The notes below the pieces were generated by a model. That model made no database searches. It saw nothing but the letters and a program-made list of their open reading frames with translations, and was not told the DNA's origin. A DNA stretch of 64,000 bases, from assembly GCF_015706575.1 (NCBI RefSeq), contig NW_024037072.1, forward strand, positions 315,001 through 379,000, in the 5' to 3' direction. This DNA is from Patiria miniata (lineage: Eukaryota > Echinodermata > Asteroidea > Valvatida > Asterinidae). The number at the start of each line of letters is the position of its first letter. Position 1 is the stretch's first letter. Positions 12,834 through 23,960 of the stretch are shown here, piece after piece. Position numbers and translations under genes: made by a program.

Positions 12834-13070
12834 TATGAGCTCCATGCACAAGTACCCCCTCAACGGTAAGAAAGGGAAAGCTGGGGTAGACCACTGGGAG
12901 AGATATTTGAATGCAATGCCAATGATGCCCAACGCTTATGCAATTATATGGCTTTGTATACATTCAGAATAAACCAAGTGGAGCGTACTTCCGGTATGAA
13001 TCCGGTATACTATCCACTGGGCACCAAAAGTAATCAAACAGTGCCCTCTCTTGTTTGTGCATGGAACCCA
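12834..13070. mobile_element. MITE, family C, copy 2
   Basis: It begins GAGCTCCATGCACAAG and ends TTGTTTGTGCATGGAACCC, which are inverted repeats of each other. It matches 3993-4205 over most of its length. It lies 0.3 kb past the DAP1 stop codon and so probably within the DAP1 3' UTR. Confidence 0.7.
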
Positions 13071-13364
13071 TATTAAGCTCAAGCAATATTTCAAAATTTG
13101 CTTTACACAGAATCATTTTATTCTATGCACACATCCCAATTTTGTAGCGACGCAGCATATAGCCCTTTGTGTTGTTATTTGCAGGCACATTGAGTACTAT
13201 ATGTATTTGAACCTTCATCCTTCGTTTGAAAACATGTTGGCCACTTTTCGCCCCTCCCTTATCCATTACCCACCCCCACCCCTTGCCTTCTCCCCACCCC
13301 TTCCCTTTTTTTTTTCTTCACCTCTCCTCAACCTTACAGATGATGAAACAAGTCAAGGTGATAT

Positions 13365-16300
13365 CTATTTCCTGGGCTGTTGTACGTTGTGCATCTGCTT
13401 GACTTGAGGGCTCTTCTGGTGCGCAGGCATGGGCTTGTTGTGGAATGCACGCACAGCCTCAGGCGGAAAATCCTTGTTGCCTCTAGAGGGCGCTCCAGAG
13501 ATCAACATCTGCACATCCGGCTTGGGTGGACTGTTAGGTGTGAATAAAATACAAATTGGAAATGCAGTTTACAAAGTTGTATGAGTACAAATGGCACCAT
13601 TACTATCAAAATCACTACATAGTTCTTGCAAAGGTGTTTTTTCCCTTCAAAAATGAATACCTTCATTAAGGATCTTTCATTTGGCATGGTCTGGACTCTG
13701 GAGTCATTTCAAATGACTCCAACAGTCAATCTTCACATATAGTGGCTCCTTACTGCTTTAAATGTCAAACTTTTGATGTAATTAATTCAAAATGTTTAGA
13801 AAAAAAATTTGGTTCAGTGCAACTGTGCGATTCTGACACGGGTGTTATTCTCCTACACCTGAACATTTGTTTGTTATAATGTGTCTCTTCTTCAAATATT
13901 TCTCGGTGTTTTTGAAGGACCCAGAATGTCAGTACCAGACATAAATTCATCCTGACAGTGACACTGTCTTTATGATTGTTTGTTTTTACCTGGTTGCAGG
14001 GCCATACTCTTCCTCCTCCTCTGGTGTCATTTCTTGCGGCTTCTCATGAGGCTGCTTGCCAGTTTGCTTGATACGCATACCACCGGCCTTCACTGGATGG
14101 AGTCAAAGTATATACAATTCAACAAACAATCTCATGAATTTAAATGCAGAAATGTAGGGGCCTAATATTTGGGGGGTTTTTTCGAATTGGGAATGAAAAA
14201 CAAAGTGGATTTCCATCTTCTTTCTTTGCCTGTATCGAAAGTAAAATTTTCAAATCCCATACAAATTCTGCGAAACAATGTTGCAACCTGAGGTTGCTTT
14301 TTTTTTTCCTCATGTTCAATGATCCTCCATCCAGCACTCCAAAAAATGACCAATACGCTTTCATGTACTTTGGTTAAAATTCAAGATTCGGAAAGATTCC
14401 CATATCTGGTCATCACTTGACACCCTATGCACAAACCCTATGAGACTGGTCTGAAAAATGTTAAGTGTTTTCTCAGTAAATATTTTTCCTGCTAAATATG
14501 ACTTTCTAGGTGAAGGGAAAATCAGTGGTTTGGAATCATTCACTCAATAGTTACTCCAGTTAGTGCAGTGTGCATTGCGTGTGGTCTGATCTGGCAATAC
14601 CCCTAGTTCTAGGGGTAATCCGGCAAGTGGTAATTGATTGAGAAATAAGCTAACATGAAGGCAGTGGATATTTAGCCGGAGACGGCAAACCTTTAGTAAA
14701 CGTTAGCTTGATGGATATGCACTGAACATGCGCAGCAGTTACTGTTTTTTTGTACTTAGACATTTTCCGGTGACAAATTTTAGTCCGGCTCCATGCCAAC
14801 ATTATCGTTGTTACTCCATTTTCACAAGATGGGAATCAGACCATTTTACAATTTCGGACTTTATTTCCTTTGAAAAAATCCTCCAGAGCCACAAATCTGA
14901 AAAAGAAAATGTAATGAAGGCCGAATAAAAAAAACAAACATGTTTCTCGTCCGGGTTTTTGAAAAAAAGGAGGAAGCGGGGCTTTTTATATGTCATTTTT
15001 TATTTGTTTCAAGATGGCCGCCATTTAAAAATTTCCTTCAACCGTTGGTGTTTCCACTGTTCAAAGACAGCTTTAAAATGAAAGATAAGTTGGACAAGAG
15101 AACTGAACATATTTACAGTGTCATTTAGACTTGTATTGGTCTACAATTTATTTTCCGATGAATTTGTGGACTTTTTTGGTGTTTTTTGTACTGCATTTTT
15201 CAAAAATGAAAAATAATTTTAAAAATCCAGGCGGCCTCCAAAAAGGAAGCAGGTGGGGATGTCACGCCCCAACTATCGCATCGGTCCCAACTATAGTTGG
15301 GACTGTCCCAACTATAGTGCGGCAGTTGGGTCGGCCCAACTATAGTTAGGACTGGAGTTGCGCCGGATGCTTCATGCTTGATAGATCTTGTTGGATTAAA
15401 TGTTCCGCGGCGCTGGCACCGTGTATTCGTCGTGCATGCATGCCGCAAGGCTGGCCGGCCGGTCACGTGGTACTGCCTAGTTGGATGAGTTGTCCAGCTG
15501 CTGGGTTGATTGTCCAGCCAAGGGCGGATCCAGGGGGGGGGGCCAAAGGGGGCCATGGCCCCCCCCCCCCCCCAAAACGAAACCAATTTTTTGTTTTGTT
15601 TTTATGTGACATTGCAATAAAGGCAGGCAATGAGTACACCACCATCTTTTCCTCAAAAAAAATTGGTTAAAGTGGTCAGAAATTGCCTCAGATCGCACCA
15701 CAGAGCATCTAGAATCCAAAAAAATTTCGGGGCCCTTAAGCGGGCCCCGAACCCCACGCCGTAATTTTTTGACCCACTTTTTGGGGGGAACAAAAAAATT
15801 TTTTGGCCCCCCGAAAAATTGTGTTCTGGATCCGCCCTTGTGTCCAGCAACATTTTGCAAAATTCAAAGATTGCCGTGGCCGGCCAACTATAGATGGGCC
15901 CCACCCATAGCTAATGTCAAAGGTACCAAAAAGTCGGACAGTATGTAACAGAGCTGTAGGGAATGTTTTATAGTCGTCGTACATCAATGTAAACTATAGT
16001 TGGGACCGCCAAATAAAAATATTGCGGTGGCCCAACTACAGATGGTCCCCACCCATAGATAATTTCATTGGTCCCAAGTAAAGTCAGATGTGTATTAGAG
16101 TTGTAGGGAATGTTTTATAATCGTACAACAATGTACACTATAGTTGGGACCGCAAAATAAAAAGATTGGAGTGGCCCAACTATAGATTCGCCCCATCAAT
16201 AACTAATTTCAGTGGTCCCCAGTAAAGTCAGACGTGTATCAGAGCTGAAGGGAACGTTTAACAGTTGTACATCAATGTAAACTATAGTTGGGACACCGCA

Positions 16301-16906
16301 AAATAAAAAGATCGGAGTGGCCCAACTATAGATGGGCCAGCCCAACAATGGAACTTACAGTTGGGACCGTCCCAACTATAGTTGGGACAGGCCCAACTAT
16401 AGTTGGGCCAGCCCAACTGTGGCACTACAGTTGGGACAGGCCCAACTATAGTTGGGACAGGCCCAACTATAGTTGGGACCGATGCGATAGTTGGGGCGTG
16501 ACAGGGACGAGAAACATGGTTTTTTTATGTTAAAATAATAAAAGAAGAATATTCTTATTTTTTGGGATGGGAAAAAAAAATTCAAAATTTTGCAAGCGGG
16601 GATCGAACCCGGAACTTCCCGCTCATGAGATCCGTTGCTTATCCACTAGGCCACAGGTGCTACACAACCTTTGGTTGTAATTTAATATATCTTATAATTT
16701 AGCCCTATCTTAGAGAGTACAGCGCCCTCTGTTGACAGGGATAGCCACCAGCAATATATCCACCCTCTAACATAAACACACACAAAAAAACAGTTTTAAA
16801 ATAACAATAACATGATTAAGTTTTAGTTTTACCCAATATCAAAAACATTAAACTTACCTGCAGGCGGATGCCCAGCTTTCAATTCTTTTTCATCGACGTC
16901 ACCCAT
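13365..16906 (-). CDS. DAP1: Death-associated protein 1 (DAP1)
   Basis: Three coding exons on the - strand: 16906-16858, 14092-13990 and 13530-13365, giving 105 residues against 102 in human. The start reads MGDVDEKELKAGHPPAVKAG and contains the family signature KAGHPPAVKAGGMRI, split by intron 1. The middle has an acidic EEEEEYGP run. The end carries SPPKPDV, ISGAPSRGNKDFPPEA and the terminal QQPRK, as in vertebrate DAP1. DAP1 is a small, proline-rich, probably disordered cytoplasmic protein, a substrate of mTOR that restrains autophagy; the Ser-Pro in SPPKP matches a known phosphorylation region. Intron 1 (2.8 kb) is filled with palindromic and hAT-like repeats. The gene diverges from CWC25 and converges on the zinc-finger gene. 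Confidence 0.93.
14388..14525. mobile_element. Partial MITE, family F
   Basis: GGAAAGATTCCCATATCTGG and the following CACTTGACACCCTATG, CAAACCCTATGA and CTCAGTAAAT blocks match, in inverted orientation, the element at 35704-35959. The far end is missing. It lies in DAP1 intron 1. Confidence 0.55.
14931..15235. repeat. Low-copy dispersed repeat, diverged pair with 19036-19310
   Basis: GTTTCTCGTCCGG, a purine-rich AAAGGAGG block and CAAGATGGC occur in the same order and spacing at both places. The copies are too diverged for a family call. Confidence 0.35.
15261..16502. mobile_element. Palindrome-rich inverted-repeat element with internal tandem units
   Basis: The two ends are inverted copies of about 55 bases beginning GTCACGCCCCAACTATCGCA. 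They contain the perfect 16-base palindrome CCCAACTATAGTTGGG, which occurs about five times in full and many more times as halves. The interior (about 15870-16330) has about three diverged units of roughly 140 bp, each ending AAACTATAGTTGGGAC. A hAT-like MITE is inserted at 15519-15840; without it the element is about 0.9 kb. No coding frame. No target duplication is evident. Confidence 0.75.
15519..15840. mobile_element. Non-autonomous hAT-like MITE with 8-bp target duplication
   Basis: The terminal inverted repeat CAAGGGCGGATCCAG at 15519-15533 is mirrored exactly at 15826-15840. The 8-bp direct repeat TGTCCAGC flanks it at 15511-15518 and 15841-15848. Eight-base duplications with CAGGGGCGGATC-like ends are typical of hAT elements. 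It contains G and C runs and a GGGGCCC...CCCCACGC block shared with 50144-50952. It is nested inside the palindrome-rich element. Confidence 0.9.
16592..16663 (-). repeat. tRNA-like relic (SINE head or decayed tRNA)
   Basis: On the - strand an A box (TGGCCTAGTGG, at 16653-16643) and a B box (GGTTCGATCCC, at 16608-16598) have tRNA spacing and a T-arm with one mismatch. The acceptor stem does not pair, so it is not a working tRNA gene. Confidence 0.6.
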
Positions 16907-17609
16907 AATACAACTACGGATTTTAACTACGTCTGAAGAACTAGCTCTGAATAACGTTTCACGTTTGTGAGTGTGTCCGTTTCAGCAAAATCCACACGTA
17001 TGCACGATGCAGTGATGCACGTCCACGTAAATAAACGTAACCCAGCTGTTTACAAAATGCCTGGCTGACCTTCAAATTCACGCCCAATAAATTTGAAAGA
17101 CAACTGCTGAGAAATAATTCAAGTTTCTCTCAATAAAAAGTACACACCAAAAGTTTTTTGCTTTCCTAAAGCATTCTTAATATATTTTAAATTGATATTT
17201 TACTTTATTCGTAGTTTATTTGGATGATACAAGGCGATAGGGGGAGCACCCCTTTGACAACTAGTTTTGCATGACCTTTCACGTGTGACCTCTGAAATTG
17301 CAAGGTTCGAACACGTTCCCGGGGTTAAGGTCGGACTTATCAACATAAAGTCAGGTGCAAATGACAAGACTTTTTGGAAACGAGGTGAAAACGTGCGCAC
17401 ATAATTCTGACGTATACACATCCCGGTCGTAACCGACTCTGTACATCTTAATGGCGAGTAAATTCTGCTTTTTCTCATGAAATTTAAAGCTTTTTAGCTC
17501 GATAATTACAGATTTGATATGTTTGAAGTGATAAGATTCGCTTAAGGATATAAAACAAACGATCGATTTAGAGGTACTTGTGAGAAAGATTGTTGTTTTC
17601 ATTGTCATT
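16907..17609. promoter_or_regulatory. Divergent promoter region of DAP1 and CWC25
   Basis: The stretch lies between the DAP1 start codon and the hairpin upstream of CWC25. No TATA box, coding exon or repeat stands out. The position suggests that it includes the DAP1 promoter and 5' UTR. Confidence 0.4.
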
Positions 17610-17670
17610 GGCCGCACAGTACTATCGCAAGCTCTGCGTACTACAGAGCTTGCGATAGTACTGTGCGGCC
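17610..17670. repeat. Perfect 27-bp inverted repeat with 7-base loop
   Basis: Arms 17610-17636 and 17644-17670 are exact reverse complements, starting GGCCGCACAGTACTATCGCA, around the loop CGTACTA. It resembles no other repeat in the window. Confidence 0.95.
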
Positions 17671-17742
17671 AGACGCAGTCGGGCTAGCGTGCAGTACAGT
17701 GTGCAGCACTTGCTTGAAAACTTGGGGTAGGAAATTATATAG

Positions 17743-18422
17743 TCGGACTCCCTATTATCGCGGCATCCCTATTATCGCGGCATGGGAAATTTCTCTTTTT
17801 AGAGTGTCAAAACTCCTTCAAGTGGCGATTTTTATCCAGTTCACCAGTCATCAAGGATTTTCTTCCGAGTTGTATAAAAAGGACGATTAAAAAATGTTGT
17901 GTCTTTCGGGACTTTTAACGATTTTAATAAATATTAACGTTTTCCAAAACTTGCAAAATTTTCCCTCACCGTGTCTGCTAAAAGGTACCGTTTATATTTT
18001 AACATAAATCTTTAATTGCGCTCTGTCCATGAAAGTTCCATTGTCTGGTTCCCATTCTTCAGCTGCAAATGTAAAATGAAGTCGAACGACGATATTTGCA
18101 GCGCGAAATCGTAACAACTTTTACGGGATCAAAATAAGCACCGCGCGTTAGAGAAAATAAAACGGCACACCGTGTAAAGTGAATGGCGCCCTCAATCTTC
18201 GATCAGTAGACTTGCCTCAGGGATTTGTGTTCTCCTTTCGGGGGAAGGGCAGGGTCTTAAGAAATCATCCTGCAGACATTTTGTCTTTAATCAACTTGAA
18301 CGTTACAGGGAAAATATCAGACTTTATTCAGGGGGTGTTTTGGTCAAAGATAAACTATGAACAAAAAAGTTGGGATCATTATAAAAACCACTTCCCGCAT
18401 ACCGCGATAATAGGGAGTCCAC
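17743..18422. mobile_element. Inverted-repeat MITE (CCCTATTATCGCGG ends)
   Basis: GGACTCCCTATTATCGCGG at 17745-17763 is matched exactly in inverted form at 18402-18420. The left end motif is partly doubled (CCCTATTATCGCGGCAT again just inside). A related end, inverted, lies at 18603-18621 (CCGCGATAATACGGCGTTCC). The end sequence resembles pogo/Tigger-type termini; no transposase frame is seen. Confidence 0.75.
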
Positions 18423-18934
18423 CTCCGTTCACACACGCCGCGCATGTCTATTTTCACAGGCATCGTACACGGAATAAACCACACCACCCGTCAGATTTTT
18501 TTATATTAATTTAAAAAGGAAGAGTTATACTACACATAAGACAGGACAATTCTGGAAGGTTAGTGGGCAATCTCTATTCCGAACGAGAAACGTGATAAGT
18601 ACCGCGATAATACGGCGTTCCATACTACTGAACACACATTCCATTTTGAATGATTAAGGGAAATAAAAATAGCCCAAACAGGCCTTGTCAGAAATGCCAA
18701 TAAATGGGAAGTCATGAAATTTTTATATTTTTGTAATAAATTATTCCCAAATGATGTCTTTGCCTTCCTTTTTAGTTTACACTTCAGCGTCATCATGCAT
18801 TTATAATTTCATTCCAATGTGTGCTCACAACAATGCATGTTCCTTTTGCTCCATGAAAGAGATGGCACGTATTACTGTGAAACTGCTTAAAACGTTACTG
18901 TAAATGTAATCTTCTTTTTCATTTCTGGTTGCAG

Positions 18935-18973
18935 GTGTGATCTGTCCATTAACAAGTGAAGCAGCAAGTAACA
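18935..18973 (+). other. CWC25: 5' UTR segment of CWC25 exon 1
   Basis: A good acceptor (pyrimidines, then TTGCAG) lies just before GTGTGATCTG, 39 bases ahead of the start codon. The first coding exon is therefore probably preceded by a 5' UTR intron. The upstream non-coding exon was not located. Confidence 0.4.
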
Positions 18974-21900
18974 ATGGGTGGAGGAGACTTGGTAAGACAT
19001 CTTGAAAGTTTGTGAAAGGAGTGTTAGGCTGAGTAAACAAAAAAAGTAGTTTCTCGTCCGGCCTTTTTGAAAGAATAAAAGAGGCAGACAGGTTTTTTCT
19101 CTTCTTTTTTTCACCAAGATGGCAGATTTTCCAAGTTGGCGGTTGGTTTCTTCAATATTCTTGACTATTTTGCTGATTCAAAATTGTGTCCAAAGGAGCC
19201 ATAAGTGATAACCCTTTCTACATAGCTACAATTTTTGTTTTGAAACCAATAAAAAGACAACAAAAAAAAAGGTCGCAAATGTAAGAATTTTTAAAAAGTT
19301 GCCAGGAAGAAAGGAAATGGGCGGGTATGAAAAACTTTTATATATTTTTTATCTTAAATCTTCTGTAGCATGCAGTTAAAAACAATATACCACCTCCAGT
19401 TTGAACTTGACTTTCATATCGGTTCCAGAATCTGAAGAAGAGTTGGGATCCCCGTCGCCATGACAACCAGGAGAAGAAGTGGAAGCTGGAAGAACTAGAC
19501 AAGAAGGAGCGACAGAGGATGAAAGAGATGCTTGAGGAGCGACAGGGGGAGAGATCCATGGAGGACATGAGGAGAAAGGGAGAAGAGGCTGGAGTCATTC
19601 AGTAAGATGCCACTGGCTTGCATCTTAGATATCCAAATATATGTTTTGAAAAATTGGGATTTTCAGCATTATGTATTGTGAGTCCGAAAATCAATACAAG
19701 AAATTAGACTGCTGCAAGAAACAATGTGTCTACCATTTTTTTTTAGATGTTTGATGGAAAGTTAGTCAAGTTGACCCACATTATATTTGACTAATTTTCT
19801 GCAATTTCTGCTCAAGCAGTTTTACTCTGCTTCGTGCTATACAAATCCTTGATATAGGCAATGCCATGGCATGTTAATGGGGACATGACCCCCCAAAACT
19901 CAAATTCATTCGAAAACTTCTTCAACACTCCATACTCAGGTGTTTGAAGTATCACTATAGTCTGGTAATTGTGAGATAAGAGTGAGGGGATCATTTTAGT
20001 AAAATTTCAATTTGTTTATCATTATAATAACCGGCACTACAGTCAAAGTGTAACGTCAGTGACCCTTACTTGAGTAAGGGGCGTTATCCAGTTTGCCTTT
20101 AATAATTACTTTGTTGTTAGCTGTTATTTTATTCTTGGATCTTTTCATTCTCTGGCAATAACAGAAAACGCAAAGACCGTGTAGACTGGATGTACAAAGG
20201 CCCAGACAGTCATACTAACCCTGATGATTATCTGCTTGGGAAGGAGGTTGATAAAGCCATATTGGAAGCCCAGCATGGTAAAAAGACAACCGGGGTGAGT
20301 TTCTGAATTTGGTCTGCAAGTTTATAAAAACTGATCAATTTTGTCTCATCTTTTTAAGGCAGTGGACTCAAATGTGTAAACAGAGATAGCAATTTCTAGC
20401 CTAGTAACAAGGGCAAGTGAAGGACTCCTTACATGTCACACAAGGTTTTCATCCTTTTACATATATGGGAACGCATACCAGGGAAAGTAAACAATGAGAA
20501 GGAAGTAGACTGCTCTCTGAGCCCTCCTTTACATCCTAGACTTTACTCTTATATCTATGGAATTAATTGCTACAATGTTCATGCACATATGTCTGCTTGG
20601 TTCCTTACACCAGTGTGTGCCATCGTTTGCAGCATATACATAAGAGTTTAAAGAGGAGATGTTGGGAACCAGTCCAGAATTGAGAGCCCATATCACACTA
20701 TGCTACATGTCATCATTTGCACTATTTTATACTTTAATAGAATAATTGCATACCACAAAAATGTCCTACATTGACAGCAGTGTATTGTATTCTCACCACC
20801 TGTCATTAAGGATTTTTATACAATCTATCTCCCTGTTAAACAATGACAGTATTGAGCCTGCCATCAAGAAATGACATGTTTACCCCTAACTCCCACTCAC
20901 AACTAACTGTGATTTCTGTTGACCAGACCCAGGGTGGCATTGCTTCTGCAGGGGCAGTAGTCGGTAGTTCAGCCAGTACTTCCATCGATGCTAAGGATAT
21001 GGCCAGGAAAATGAGAGAGGATCCTCTCTTTGCAATCAAGTGAGTTTAGGGACACCATTGAAAATGGAAAGACTGCTGTTGCACTATACTTGGAGCAAGT
21101 GCGTACTGGGTTCTTTTGTGATATGACAGTAGATTTTAGATCAGAAACATATCTGCATTTGTGCATTACACCCATAATCGCACAATATCTATTAAATAGG
21201 TTTTAAGAGAGAGGCCCAAAAAGTGCTAAAAAGTGGCAGTTTGCCCCATGTTGTTAATTTCTGAATAATTGCATTCCATTTATTATAATATCTTGTGTTT
21301 ATTTCAGAAAACGTGAGCTCAACAATCGGAAAGAGCTGGTCAGTAATCCAATCAGAATGAAGCAACTGCAACAAATGGTAAGCCAATGGTTTTTTTCCTG
21401 TCTGAGTCTAAGGATGAACACTTAAGTTCAGAATGGTATGCATTAAAATGCATCATTGTTTGTTATTGTTCATTTCAGCTACAAACCCAAGTCGGCAAAG
21501 ACAAAAAGAAGAGCAAAAAATCCAAGAAGCACAAAGACAAGAAGAGTACAAAGCACAAGAAGTCACATGCTGCTTCCAGCGATAGTTCCAGTGAGGAGGA
21601 TCACTCTCCCAGCCCAGCTAAGAGGAGAAACCTTCACCAACACACATCGCCAGAGAGATACAGAGTTAAAGGCCATCATAGGGATGAGGACAGGCGGCGA
21701 GAAAGTCCCATCCGCTCTGGACGAGACGAGAAAAGGAAGATGCCATCACTTGACCCAGCCAAGATGAAGAAACTCCTGGAACGTGAGATGCTGAAGAAGC
21801 ATAAGAAGCATGTAGATGTTTCCGAATCATCGTCCAGTGAGAGCGACTCAGATGACAGGAACGCTACAAAGCAAAAGAGGCAGATCAAATCGGAGCATCT

Positions 21901-23960
21901 GTCGAGAGGTCAACACGCAGAGGAGGACCGCAAACAGAGGTACAGGCCTCATGAGAACGTAAGCGATTCACGGAAAGGGCGAAAGGATAGGAGTGTTTCG
22001 CCAGAGGTTTTGAAGAGGAAACATGGTGTAGGAAGTGAGAAGAGTTCAGCAAAGTATGGATTACAGAGAGGAGCTAGGAGTTCAAGAAGATCACAGAGCC
22101 AGTCTCCAGAGAGAGTACCAAGAGACCAGTTCAGACACCATCATTCTGAAAGCAAAGACAGACACGCTGGCAAACACCATGATAGATCACCCTACAGGGA
22201 CTCTGACAAGAGCCGTGACAAACACGCTGAGAAAACCAGGGACTTACGTAGGGACAATAGGTCACCGTCGCCTGAACCCAAAAGAGACAAACACAGTGAC
22301 AGATATGGTGACAGTAGGGCTGAGAAACATGGAAGGAGGGAAAGGAGTCGCTCGAGGACACCTGTGAAGGAACGTGGGGAGTTCAGAGATAGATCCAGGA
22401 GGTCTCGGAGCAGATCACCCCAAAGACAAAATGGCAGTCGGGGAAATGTTGTTTCCAAAAGGTAAAATCCTGAGTGGTAGAAATGTCCGAAAACATACAC
22501 TTTGGGATTTGTCTCCCTTTTCTAATAAATTGAGTGGACTTGAAATGATTACCTAAAAAACAAAGTTCCTGAAAATGTTTATATTATTCTCAAAGCCAAC
22601 CTTCAATGATTTTAAAAGTACTTCACAAATTGCAATACATGGCGCTGCATTTTGTTAGGTAATATCAACCTATTAATGTTCCCTGGCTGTTAGTAGCAAT
22701 CCATACAATTGCAAGGTTGATGCTTTCTGTGTGAAATCACTCTGTTTATTGAAAATGTTGCCTCAGAAAATTGACTGCAGAGGAGATGGAGAGAAAGCGA
22801 GCAGAGATGATGGACAATGCCAAGTGGCGTGACGACCAGCGCAGGGAAAGAGTCAAGGTTTACGAGGTCAGTAATTGGTGGTCCTGGTGTAGTCGTTTCA
22901 TAGTGTTTGCAGCTGATGTATTCGTGAAGGATCACAAAACATCACAAGTCTGGTCACAAGTCCAATCACGAGTCGATTCACTTGTCCAGTCACAAGTACT
23001 AGGGATTAATTATAACAAAAGAATGCCTTTGTCACAGTTTATTTCAACAACTTGTGAGTTGACATGGGACAGCATGACTTATGATTCACTTGTGATTCAC
23101 TTGTGATCCCTTGTGATCCTTCATAAGAACTGTCATTTCATTTGCTGAAAAACAAATCAAATCAAATGGCAGCATTACAGATGATGTAGTGACTTTTTTT
23201 TTAATATATCAATTTACCAAAGTATACATGTGCAAAAGACAAAATTGAAACTTAACTTACTTTTTCCCTCTTTGTATGTTTTCTGTTTATGTTTTCTGTT
23301 TTTATCCTCACTTGACTGAATGGCATTGAAAACAGGCCATTTTTCAGTTGAATTATTTGTTTTTTACACAGAAAGAAGAGCATGCCGAGTTGGAAATGGA
23401 GAAAAAGAAGGCCAAAACTGCAGAATTTGTTCAGTAAGCTCACTCTTACAAATATCATCATAATGTCGGACATTTTTAAATATAATTCTTACGTCATGAT
23501 GTGCTTTCTGAGTCCCAAAAGTATAATTTTAACAATTTCTGATGGACTATAAACGTTATGCTTAGCGGCCATCTTAGAGGGCATCTGTTGTTATTTTAAT
23601 TCAGTAACAATGAATAAAGCAAAGGCATTGCCCTTTAAGATGGCTGCTATGCAGATGGTATTATGCATAGTGATTGTCTTATAGGGACAGTGCCTTGTTC
23701 TGCTATTGTTACTGCATAAGAACAACAAAAATGCATTCTGACATGGCTGCTTTGCAGAGTCTTTTTGTGTGTTGTCTGAAGCACACGCGTCATGCTATCC
23801 ACCACATTTTTGTATTTTCATGGCACTTTTGTCGCCCTCTTCTTTCTATAGGCCGCTGAAGTTACCTGATAATAGTTCCGTTGAGGATCGTATCCACAGG
23901 AACATCTACAGCATCCAACGGACAAAGGCAGCACTGGACAAGAACTTTGCCAAGCGATAA
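18974..23960 (+). CDS. CWC25: Pre-mRNA splicing factor CWC25
   Basis: Nine coding exons: 18974-18991, 19429-19601, 20165-20294, 20927-21039, 21308-21377, 21479-22461, 22767-22866, 23372-23433 and 23852-23960; all joins keep phase; 585 residues. The N-terminus MGGGDLNLKKSWDP, then DWMYKG, DDYLLG, MREDPLFAIK, LTAEEMERKRAEMMDNAKWR and the C-terminus EDRIHRNIYSIQRTKAALDK are CWC25 hallmarks. CWC25 joins the spliceosome at the first catalytic step. Exon 6 (983 bp) encodes a long Lys/Arg/Ser region with RS-type repeats (SRSPSP, RRSRSRSP), which makes the protein about 160 residues longer than the human one (425). The stop is TAA at 23958-23960 and a poly(A) signal lies at 24532-24537. Confidence 0.95.
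19036..19310. repeat. Diverged partner of the repeat at 14931-15235
   Basis: It shares TTTCTCGTCCGG, CAAGATGGC and a final AATTTTTAAAAAG block in the same order. It lies in CWC25 intron 1. Confidence 0.3.

Noticed and set aside
15200-15987. Overlapping - strand reading frames of up to 128 codons
   Set aside because: They run through the palindrome element and the G/C runs of the hAT-like MITE and look like no protein.
16592-16663. Working tRNA gene on the - strand
   Set aside because: A and B boxes are present but the acceptor stem does not pair and the anticodon arm is poor.
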